64,000 nt of DNA from Primulina eburnea (lineage: Eukaryota; Streptophyta; Magnoliopsida; Lamiales; Gesneriaceae): assembly GCF_022965805.1 (NCBI RefSeq), contig NC_133103.1, positions 31,931,635 to 31,995,634 on the forward strand, in the 5' to 3' direction. Shown here piece by piece: positions 11,674 through 21,365 of the stretch (its first letter is position 1; the number at the start of each line of letters is the position of its first letter). Made by a program: the position numbers and the translations under genes. The notes beneath the pieces are model-generated. The model worked only from the letters and a program-made list of their open reading frames with translations. It did no database searches and was not told the origin of the DNA.

Positions 11674-11685
11674 TGGTATCAGAGC
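11674..11685 (+). other. Primer-binding site of A (tRNA-iMet)
   Basis: TGGTATCAGAGC, five bases after the LTR end. A candidate splice acceptor (TTGATTGCAG, ending at 11818) lies between this site and gag. Confidence 0.93.
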
Positions 11686-11931
11686 CGTAGGTTCTGTAGA
11701 TTGAGATAGAATAGAATGAGCGGGGTAGATTGAGTCATCTTCCTTGTTTATATCATGCTAGCATATCATGATTTATTGCTTTCCCTATTACGTGTTGTGT
11801 TATCTGATTTGATTGCAGCATGTATTGGTTAAGACTGAATCAGAACCGATTCTGGATCAGAGGTAAATGATCAGAGGAGGGCTGAGACAGTTAGTATAGA
11901 TTGTATACTAAACTGTATGAATCGCAGATAC

Positions 11932-14900
11932 ATGCCTCCTAGAAGAGCAGCCGTTCCTTTACGACCACCAGTACCAGAACAGGGTAGCACATCGGGTGAT
12001 ACGATGGATGTCACTGCTACGCCCATGGAGACTCTGTTAAAGCGATTCCAGTCATTCCGACCACCGACCTTAAAGGGTACAGAAAATGCAATTGAATGTG
12101 AAAAGCTTGTTGGAGGATATCGAGATGTTATTCGAGTCTCTGGAATATAGTGACGAGAAGCGAGTGAAACTCATTGGCCACCAACTGCAAGACGTGGCTA
12201 AGTATTGGTGGTTGAATATAAGGAGAGCACTAGAACAGCGTGGCACCGAGATTACATGGAAAGCATTCAAGACAGAGTTTTATCAGCGATTCTTTCCTGT
12301 ATCCTACCGTAAAGATAAAGGCGCTGAATTTGCAAACCTAAGGTAAGGGCAATTGAACATTGAAGAGTATGTTGCTAAATTTTCTTCTTTGCTTCGCTTT
12401 GCACCTCACGTTTCAGGTAATGATGAAGCCGTAGCAGACCAGTTTATAAATAGCCTGAATCCAGATATCTTTACGTTGGTGAATACGGGGAGACCCAACA
12501 ACTTCTCGGATGCATTGAATCGTGCCAAAGTAGGGTTGCTTAGGCAACGGAGTGTTCCGTACGTTGCTCCGAGTCCGAGACCGCCACTACCTCCAGCACA
12601 ACCTCCTCCTAAATTTGATAGCGGCAGAAGTAGCAGCGGACGAAAAGATCAACTGAAAGCTAAGGGCAAACAGTTTAAGAGGGCAAGGAGCAGTTCGTCG
12701 AGCTCCAGCGGGTCAATACAGAGAGGTCCTGGCCAGAGTTTAGAGGTGACGAGTGGATATTGCAGTATTTTTGGAGGTAAGCATGCCACAGAACAGTGTC
12801 AGTGTGTAGTGGGCAGATGTAACATATGCAAGCAACCGGGGCATTATGCCAAGGTCTGTCCTCAGAGAAGTGGAGCATCGAGATTTCAGGGTGCAGGGTC
12901 ATCAGCATCAGTGACTCAGCCTGAGAGGCAAGCTTCATCTGTTCACTCATTTCAGCCGCCACCTACAGAGACCCAGCCTCGAGCCTGAGGTGGTCAGACC
13001 GGGAGCCAGCCGACCCGACAACAGGCTCAAGTGTTTGCGTTGACAGAGGAGCAAGCACAAGATGCCCCAGATGATGTCATTGCAGGTAACTGTTCTCTTT
13101 GCGGTTATCCTGCTTATATATTGATAGATACGGGTGCATCGCATACATTCATATCGGAACGATTTGCATTATTGCATTCTTTGCCTGTTGAGTCCTTGTT
13201 AGATGTTGTGTCTATTACTTCTCCGTTGGGAAGTGGTTTGATAGCTATGAACACGGTTAGACATTGCATCTTACGGTTTGAGGGTCATGAAATTGGTCTA
13301 GATTGCATAGTACTCGGGTTAGATGATTTTGATTGCATTGTTGGAATTGACATGTTAACTAAGTACAGAGCCACCGTGGATTGTTTCCACAAGATTGTCA
13401 GATTCAGACCAGAAATGGCAGAAGAGTGGAAATTCTACGGTAAGTGTTCCAGATCTCAGATTCCCTTAGTATCGGCTTTGACTATGAATAAGTTGTTGCA
13501 GAAAGGAGCAGATGGGTTCCTTGTGTATGCTGTAGATGTACAGAAATCGAGCCCGACATTGGCAGACTTGCCAGTAGTACGGGAATTTGCAGATGTGTTT
13601 CCAGAGGAGATTCCAGGGTTACCTCCAGTGCGAGGGGTAGATTTTAGTATTGATCTGATTCCAGGTACCACTCTTATTTCGAGAGCTCCGTATAGGATGG
13701 CACCAATAGAGTTGAAAGAATTGAAGGCACAGTTGGAAGATTTGCTAGCCAAGGGATATATCAGACCTAGTGTATCTCCTTGGGGCGCTCCGGTACTATT
13801 TGTGCGAAAGAAAGATGGATCGATGCGGTTGTGTATCGATTACAGGCAACTGAATAAGGCAACGATAAAGAATAAGTATCCTTTTCCTAGAATTGATGAT
13901 TTATTTGATCAGTTGCAGGGATCCTCTGTTTATTCTAAGATTGATTTGCGATCCGGATATCATCAGCTCCGAGTTCGAGATATAGACATACCGAAGACAG
14001 CATTTCGAACCAGGTATGGGCATTACGAATTTATTGTCATGCCTTTTGGTTTAACAAATGCTCCGGCGGTATTTATGGGCTTGATGAATCAAATTTTTCA
14101 GAGGTATTTGAATGATTTTGTAATTGTCTTTATCGATGATATTCTGGTGTATTCTAAGAATAGGAATGAGCATGCAGAGCATCTCAGAACTATGTTGCAG
14201 ACACTGAGAAATGAGAGATTGTATGCCAAATTATCAAAGTGTGAATTTTGGTTGAATCGAGTTGTTCTTTTGGGACATATCATATCTGGAGATGGTATTT
14301 CTATAGATCCGAGTAAAGTGGAAGCTGTGATCAGTTGGCCGAGACCGACTTCTGTGCCAGAGATACGCAGTTTCATGGGTCTAGCAGGATACTATAGACG
14401 ATTCATCCAAGATTTCTCCCGTATTGCGAAGCCAATTACACAATTGACACAGAAGAATGCGCCATTCCTATGGTCTGAGGAGTGTGAGTCTAGCTTTCTA
14501 GAATTGAAGAAGAAGCTGACCAGTGCACCTGTCTTGATGATTCCTTCAGGTACGGGTGATTTCGTTGTATATTGTGATGCCTCTCACAGAGGTTTGGGAT
14601 GTGTTCTTATGCAGTGAGGTCATGTGGTCGCATATGCCTCACGACAGTTGAAGACTCACGAGACTCGATACCCCATTCATGATCTTGAATTGGCGGCTAT
14701 CGTATTTGCATTAAAGATCTGGCGTCATTATCTTTATAGCGAGAAATTTGAGATCTACTCAGACCATAAAAGCCTAAAATACTTGTTCTCTCAGTCGGAG
14801 TTGAACATGAGGCAGCGTAGATGGCTTGATCTGTTAAAAGACTTTGATTGCGAGATCAAATATTATCCAGGGAAGTCAAATGCAGTAGCAGACGCCTTAA

Positions 14901-16460
14901 GTCGAAAGGTTTGCTCCTTATCCTTATCAACGATAGGTGTTACAAAGCTAGTTGAAAATTGCTGTTTCTCTGGACTAGAATTTGATACAGATAGGAGGCC
15001 ACTTCGACTTGCTGCTATTCAAGTTGAGCCAGACTTGATCATGAGGATCAAAGAAGCTCAACGAACCGATCAGAATTTGCAAAGATCGATTCAGATGGTC
15101 AGAGCAGGACATTTATCAGAATATCAGGTACGTGATCATGTGCTGTATGTGAATAACCGCCTTGTAGTGCCAGATGTTTCAGACTTGAGACATCAGATTA
15201 TGTCCGAAGCACACTGCAGTCGGTTCAGCATTCATCCTGGTGGCAGAAAGATGTATAATGATTTGAAGACACAGTTCTGGTGGAAGCAGATGAAGTCAGA
15301 CATCGCAAAATATGTGTCTAAATGCTTGAATCGCCAACAAGTGAAGGTCGAGAGGAAGAAGCCTGGAGTTTTACTTCAGAGTTTAGCTATTCCATAATGG
15401 AAATGGGATCACATTTCCATGGATTTCGTGACGAAGTTACCCCGATCTTCCCGAGGCTGTGATGCGATTTGGGTCGTTATCGACAGATTGACCAAATCAG
15501 TTTGTTTCATCCCGTACAGAATGACTTACAGACACGATCAGATGGCGGAGATATATGTTCGAGAGGTAGTCAGATTACATGGTGTGCCGAAGTCTATCGT
15601 ATCAGATCGTGATCCACGATTCACTTCACACTTCTGGCACAATTTACAACAGGCCTTAGGTACAACATTACAACTGAGTACTGCTTATCATCCTCAGACA
15701 GACAGACTAGTCAGAGCGGACTATCCAGACGTTAGAGGATATGTTGAGAGCCGTAGTGCTAGATTTTGGCACTAGTTGACAAGATTCCCTACCTCTTTGC
15801 GAATTCTCTTATAATAATAGCTATCAGACAAGCATTGAGATGGCACCGTTTGAAGCTTTATATGGTAAGAAGTGCAGATCTCCGCTATACTGGGATGACA
15901 TCTCCGAGGTACCAGAACTTGGACCAGATATGATTCGTAACATGACTGAGAAGATGAAAGTCATTCAGAAGAGGATGAAGACGGCACAAGATAGGCAAGC
16001 GAAATACGCCAACATCACACGTAGACCGCTAGTATTTGAGCAAGGAGACAGGGTGTTTCTAAAGATTTCCCCATTCAGAGGCGTTGTTAGATTTGGTAAG
16101 CGTGGGAAGTTGTCTCCTAGATACGTCGGTCCTTACGAGATCCTAGAAAAGATTGGCGATCGAGCATATCGACTGGCTCTTCCTCCTTCTCTATCCGGTA
16201 TACATGACGTTTTTCATGTATCAATGTTGCGTAGATACATGCCAGATATTTCTCATGTCATTCAGCCTGACGAAGCAAAGCTTGATCAGACTTTGAGCTA
16301 TGTTGAATAACCAATACAGATTCTTGATCGGAAAGAAAAGAAGCTCAGAACGAAGATTATTCCACTGGTGAAAGTTCAATGGAGTCGTCACGACGTTGAA
16401 GAAGCAACTTGGGAAACAGAAGCAGACATGCGACAGAAATACCCCGAGTTATTTCAATGA
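11932..16460 (+). pseudogene. Gag-Pol of element A, degenerate
   Basis: A full-length Ty3/gypsy Gag-Pol starting at MPPRR (11932, aligned with the start in D) and ending in a chromodomain at 16460. Visible in order: gag with a zinc knuckle (CNICKQPGHYAKVC near 12815); protease DTGASHTF at 13126; reverse transcriptase with FIDD near 14130; RNase H; integrase HHCC finger near 15210-15335; D-D-E core from 15419; chromodomain 16311-16460. Breaks: frameshift near 12100; stops at 12344, 12986, 14615, 15395 and 16308; a one-base insertion near 15710, just before the integrase glutamate. The last cysteine of the HHCC finger is arginine (15332-15334). The stops at 14615 and 16308 are CGA to TGA and CAA to TAA relative to D, as expected from decay of methylated cytosine. 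It cannot encode its own enzymes. Confidence 0.93.
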
Positions 16461-16548
16461 TGTAAGTATTAATCTAACTTTGATGTTATTATTTTTTATG
16501 CTTGCATTGATAGAATGATGTTCGATTTCGAGGGCGAAATCATTTCTT

Positions 16549-16561
16549 AGAGGGGGAGAAA
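16549..16561 (+). other. Polypurine tract of A
   Basis: AGAGGGGGAGAAA immediately before the 3' LTR, preceded by the conserved GAGGGCGAAAT motif. Confidence 0.9.
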
Positions 16562-16667
16562 TGTAAGGCTCGAGATTATTAGTTTTCATTAAAATGATAC
16601 TCGGAAGATATGGGAATGCATGACATGCACAGAAGGGAGAAAAGACATGAAAATTAAGAGGTCACAA

Positions 16668-16910
16668 GACTGCACCCGCGCTCAAAACGGGAGTGCACCC
16701 GCGGTCATGCAATTATGGATTTTAGCAAGAAAAGCCGAAGCCATATCACACCCGCGGTGTAACCCAGACCGCACCCGCGGTGCATGGACAGAAAGTTGGC
16801 CATTTTATGCGAAGCAAGACCGCACCCGCGGTCGTGGAATTTGTAAAAATGAAATGGTGCCGAAGCTTGAGCGCACCCGCGCTAAGAATGACACCGCACC
16901 CGCGGTCGTG
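16668..16910 (+). repeat. Palindrome array (ACCGCACCCGCGGT type) in U3 of A
   Basis: About seven copies of CGCACCCGCGGT or near variants (CGCACCCGCGCT, TGCACCCGCGGT), often paired with 15-25 bp between copies. The arms ACCGC and GCGGT are complementary. The surrounding sequence is AT-rich and not repeated. Confidence 0.88.
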
Positions 16911-16950
16911 CGTGTAATGTGAAAAATATAGACACTTGTTCCTTGTCATG

Positions 16951-16960
16951 CAATATAAGC
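16951..16960 (+). promoter_or_regulatory. Likely TATA box in the LTR of A
   Basis: CAATATAAGC, about 43 bp after the array and 20 bp before a CT-rich leader. Element B inserted at the equivalent of 16975 in the other LTR, so it hit the transcription start region. Confidence 0.55.
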
Positions 16961-17491
16961 TATGTGGCTTCATTTCCTTTCTCTTCAGCTGAGATCACCG
17001 AGGAAGAGAGAGGTTAAGAAGAAGGAAAGCGTTTCACTTTTGAAGCTAGATTGTGCAAGAATTTCTCACCCAAAGTTAGATTCGATTGCGGTTTTGAGCT
17101 CCTATCATCAAGAGCTACAAGGTGATGTAAGTTTCCTGCAATTTCTTTATGATTTGAGATATGATAATTAGGGAAATTCAGATATGAGCTGTGTTATGTG
17201 TTCTTGGCATGTTGAATATTGTAGAAGTGCAATCGAAATGATTTTCGGATATCATATGAGTAGGTGTCGATTTTCAGTATATCATGTGGGAATTATTCAG
17301 ACTTTCATAATTGGAAAGGAGTTATGATATTGATTATGAGTTGTGGATATAAATTGAGGATTGTTTGAGTGATAGGTATTGAGAAATCACGTCGTTATGC
17401 CGTCAAAAGTTATACCGAAACTCATTATTGATTGTATATGTGTTGATTGAGTTGGGGATTGATATTGTATGTCTCCACATTGCCATTTCAG

Positions 17492-17554
17492 ATTCAGCAC
17501 ACCTCACGTCGATATCGAGACCTAGACATCGATAAAGGTTTAGCGACAAGAAAG
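17492..17554 (+). other. Candidate 63-nt leader exon in the R region of A
   Basis: This block is bounded by an acceptor-like TGCCATTTCAG ending at 17491 and a donor-like AAAG/GTATAG at 17555. Upstream, a donor consensus GAT/GTAAGTTTCC at 17127 would give a 365-nt first intron. Equivalents are 3122-3184 (A), 34625-34686 and 20195-20256 (D), 27178-27236 and 33015-33073 (E), 1485-1543 minus (B). Splice sites are kept while the interior differs. This is a prediction with no transcript evidence. Confidence 0.5.
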
Positions 17555-18144
17555 GTATAGGCTATGTTTGTTTGGGAAGCCACAACTCAAATAAGATATT
17601 ATTTGAGTTCCCAACCAAAATCACATACTAGAATTATTGTATATATGGTAACATGTTTATGAATTGATTATAGAGTTATATTAAAATCTTGTTACATGAT
17701 TATGCTTTGATTATAGAATTGTATTCAAGCATGTAAGATCATTGTGATATTCAGATATGAATATGAGCATGCTTTGTTACAGGTTGATAGTCATTGCATT
17801 TAAGATAGGGAGTCGTTGACAGCCATTGTCAACTATCTAGATGTTCGGTGTATCTCAGCTTAGGAGCAGCCTTGACTCCTATTGCAGTCGTTGATACAGC
17901 TCAGACCGAAGTCTAGGAATAATACGTACAGTCACCCCGAGTGGGAGGGTAGGTGACAGCCATTGACGTCTTATTCACACCGGGATCCCTAGAGTTCTAG
18001 TCGAGTCGAGTCCAGACATGGTTTGATTCTCATTGCATTGCATGTTTATATGATTGTCATTCATAATAGCATGTTTCATGTTTAGATTGATTATATGCAT
18101 GTATACATGTTTATACTGGGATTGGTTCTCACCGGAGTTTCCGC

Positions 18145-18178
18145 CTGTTGTTATGTCTGTATGTGTGCATAACAACAG
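18145..18178 (+). other. Conserved stem-loop in the R region of A
   Basis: Perfect 11-bp arms CTGTTGTTATG and CATAACAACAG enclose a 12-nt loop. The corresponding arms in E are CTGTTGTC and GACAACAG, a paired change that keeps the stem. The 3' arm ends in CAG followed by GTGGGG, so a possible splice acceptor is part of the stem. Confidence 0.6.
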
Positions 18179-18344
18179 GTGGGGCAGGATCTGGGTCACG
18201 CAGAGGATGAGAGATGGACATAGCGTGGTGATCTCGGGCATAGCAGAAGAACTAGTTGTTGTACCTTTGTTATGTACTGTATTTTATTACTAGTTGTTGA
18301 GAATTGATGAAACAAGACATATTGTACCTTATGTTTGTAATTTA

Positions 18345-18350
18345 AATAAA
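18345..18350 (+). terminator. Polyadenylation signal in the LTR of A
   Basis: AATAAA in a T-rich context, about 120 bp before the LTR end. The other LTR has it at 11546-11551. Plant signals are loose, so only the exact hexamer and its position support it. Confidence 0.5.
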
Positions 18351-18469
18351 GAATTTATGTTGTTTATATACATTAGATCTAATGTTGAAAAGCGAAAATT
18401 TGACCCACTTTTTATATTAATGATCCATTAAATTCCAAATAAAAGAATTAGAGCCCGGGTCCCCACAAC

Positions 18470-20155
18470 TGTAAACCTCTACGAGTTTAGTTTGCAACGC
18501 AAAAAGCGGTTAGTCATTTGGACACTCGAGCTAGGAGATATGTCATTTTTTCCACGGTCGCTGCAAGTGAACTAATCTTTGAATAGTTGACTTGTTAGGA
18601 TCGATTAGGGGGAGCACCGTTGAGCTACAATAGCTCGGTTCTTGAAATATTGAACACCGATGAATTAAATCGAGTTTGGTGTTCAAACCAAGCGGAAAAT
18701 ACTCGAAATAATCCTTCGTAGAAACCGATTAAATCTTTTGTAAAGCATTTAAAATATATGCAAGTTGAATGAGTAAAAGTATTTCAGTTGAAGCATTTTA
18801 TCAAACACTTGGTATGCAATAATTTGGTATTTGAAGAACACATAAAATGCTTCAACAATGCATCTTTAAAACTATGAAAATGATAAGTAAATGAAATAAA
18901 CAAATAGACACGAATTTGTTTATGGATGTTCGGAGATTTCAACACTCCTACGTCACCCCTTCTTCCCCTTGGGAAGGATTCACTAGAAGACTTTGATTTA
19001 TACAACACCTTGTACAAACCCATTCAGCTAGGACTTACCTACTGCCTAAACTGAACTCCTAGCACTCAAGCTTGTAGGCAGCACCTCACAATCAACATAT
19101 TGTTTAATGCCTCATATGCAAAGACTACATACACAAGTTTTACGTCTTTGTGCAAGACTGACTCAACTAATCTGTGAACTTCAGCTCTCTCGTATATGTG
19201 TGAGTGATCGTGTGTGAGGAATATATCAGTTACAATGTACATCTCAAATGTATCCTCACACAAGGGCTTGTGCTCTCAACTAGCTAATATATTCATGCTA
19301 ACTGCCCATGCTTTGAATCCACTTCAAAAGCTATTGTTTGATCTTCAATATGTTTTATTTATAGGCTTCAACACTGATATATACGTTAGACACAAGAATA
19401 TGACCGTTTGAAAAGTTTATGTACTGTTTCCGAGATTGCAACGGTCAAATTAAGCTTGCTGGGCATTTTCCCGACTGGTCAACTCTGGTCAACTGGTCAA
19501 CTCTGATCAACTCAACTGGTCATTCAGTTGGACTGGTTCAGTTTCAGTTGGTCAGCAGCTAGTTCAGTTCAGTTGGTTGGTCAGCTGGTCAACAGTTGGT
19601 TCAGTTGGTTCAGTTTCAGCAGGTGTGCTGAAATCAGTCTAGCTGATTTCAATTTGTGCAGAACCAGTAGCTTCATCGTCATTTATCAGCATCGTAAGCT
19701 TCGATTCAGACTTTGACTTATAGAATGATTTGTAGATCTTTGTCTTATCTTTTTAACGCATACTGAATCGCTTCGTTTTGATAACCGAGCTGAGAGATAT
19801 GACAAAAATACAGCAGCTGCTCAAACACAACTGATTGCTGTTTTCGTGTGATCAGTTCGGTAATTGAGCGATCAGTTAGACCGTGATAACATCCGATTTT
19901 GCCCAACTGACGTGAAGTACAACGTGTTCCAAATTGAGTTTTATGATCAGTCCAATTGGCGGATTGTCATTTGGATCATCCAGTTGAGAGATATCTTCAA
20001 AACACCGAAGCTTGCCAGAAATTCAGTTTGTGCAAAATTCAGTTTCATCTTGCTTCTTGTGTTTGCAAGTTCACACTTGAGTAAATATGTTAGAAACACA
20101 GTAACAAGTTTTGTTAACATCAAAATCAATATTGCGAACATGAAATATTCCAACA
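18470..20155 (-). mobile_element. Element J: probable Ty1/copia solo LTR
   Basis: Read on the minus strand the segment begins TGTTGGAATATTTC and ends GGTTTACA, in the style of copia LTRs. It has no ORF of note, no primer site and no polypurine tract. A plant-like TATA box (CCTATAAATAA, 19355-19365) follows an array of CAACTGGTCA and CAGTTGGTCAG motifs at 19468-19625, so promoter and array are in the expected order for this strand. Its flanks (ACAAC and AAAAT) do not match, and the 5' part of D's LTR is missing at its right edge. Some rearrangement has therefore occurred here, and the boundaries are less sure than the others. Confidence 0.55.
19355..19365 (-). promoter_or_regulatory. TATA box of element J
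   Basis: CCTATAAATAA on the minus strand, about 100 bp downstream of the CAGTTG/CAACTG cluster. Confidence 0.6.
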
Positions 20156-20160
20156 AAAAT

Positions 20161-21105
20161 ATTGATAGAATGCATATTGACTATGCCATTTCAGATTTGT
20201 ATTGACAACTTTGACATCGAGACTTCGACATTGACAAAGATTGAATGACAAGAGAGGTATAATTCATGAGAATTCGAGAAGATACAACTCGAATTAGATT
20301 TGATTTGAGTTTCCCAAAATCACATACTAGATTGTTGTTTATATTTTGTTATGCTTATTCTTTGTTTATATATTTATATTCAAGCATTAAGATAGGAGAG
20401 TCATTGGCAGATTTGCAAAATTTCTAGATGTTCGGTGATATCGACGCATAGGAGCAGATTGACTCTGATTGTAGAGATTCGATACAGACAGGACCGAATT
20501 CTAGGAATAAGACGTACCGTCACCCCGATTGGGAGGGTAGGTGACAGACTGTGACGTCTCATTCACACCGGGATCCCTAGATTTAGATACGAGTCAAGTT
20601 AAAGAGTAAGAGTCAAATTGTTTTATCTGTATTCACTAATGTGTCATAATTACCGAAACATGTGTTATGATTTATTATGAAATTGCATGACATGCATGTA
20701 TACATGTTTTATACTGGGATTTGTTCTCACCGGAGTTTCCGGGTTTTGTTGTGTCTGTATGTGTGCAGAACAACAGGGGGGACATGATCAGGGTCCAGAA
20801 GAACTTGACAGAGATGAGAGATCGAGATAGCGTGGAGATTACGGGCATAGAAGAAGATTTCTAGTGGTTTCTTACTAGACATGTACTACATGTGGTTTGT
20901 AGTTGCTATTGAACAATAGTTTGTATATATGAAATGAAACAAGACATGGATGTATGTTGTTGAATTAAAATGGATAAAGACCTTGTGCATGTTTATATAC
21001 ATTTTTTTATAATATTGTTAAAAGAAATTTTTTTTATGACCCACAATATCGAACAAAGATCCAATTAATCCCAAAGAGAATTGAGTTAGAGCCTGGGTCC
21101 CCACA
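20161..21105 (+). repeat. 5' LTR of element D, truncated
   Basis: This aligns from its first base with 34591-35521 of D's 3' LTR. The first roughly 884 bp (U3, TATA box and start of R) are missing, and J abuts instead. It includes the 62-nt candidate exon 20195-20256, and the LTR end GGGTCCCCACA at 21105. Without U3 in its 5' LTR, D has no promoter of its own. Confidence 0.9.
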
Positions 21106-21110
21106 ACAGG

Positions 21111-21122
21111 TGGTATCAGAGC
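21111..21122 (+). other. Primer-binding site of D (tRNA-iMet)
   Basis: TGGTATCAGAGC five bases after the LTR end. A candidate acceptor (TTGATTTCAG, ending at 21254) follows before gag. Confidence 0.92.
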
Positions 21123-21365
21123 GATAGATCCTTTAGACTGAGATAGTATAGAATGAGCGGGGGTAGATTGAATTTTCTTCCTTGCTTTTCTTGTGCTAGC
21201 ATGATTTATTGTTTTCCATATTACATGTTGTTTTGTTATCTGAGTTGATTTCAGCATGTATTTGGAAAGACTGAATCAGAACCGATTATAGATCAGAGGT
21301 ATATGATCAGAGGAGTGCTGAGACAGATTATATAGATTGTGTACTAATCTGTTTGATAATCAGAT

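Larger units (their letters stand above)
16562..18467 (+). repeat. 3' LTR of element A
   Basis: An intact 1906 bp LTR from TGTAAGGCTCGAG to GGGTCCCCACA. It is the reference copy for the split 5' LTR. Order: palindrome array, TATA box, CT-rich leader, donor-like site at 17127, 63-nt candidate exon, hairpin, purine-rich block, AATAAA. If transcription starts about 30 bp after the TATA box and ends after AATAAA, R would be near 1.4 kb, which is unusually long. Confidence 0.95.
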
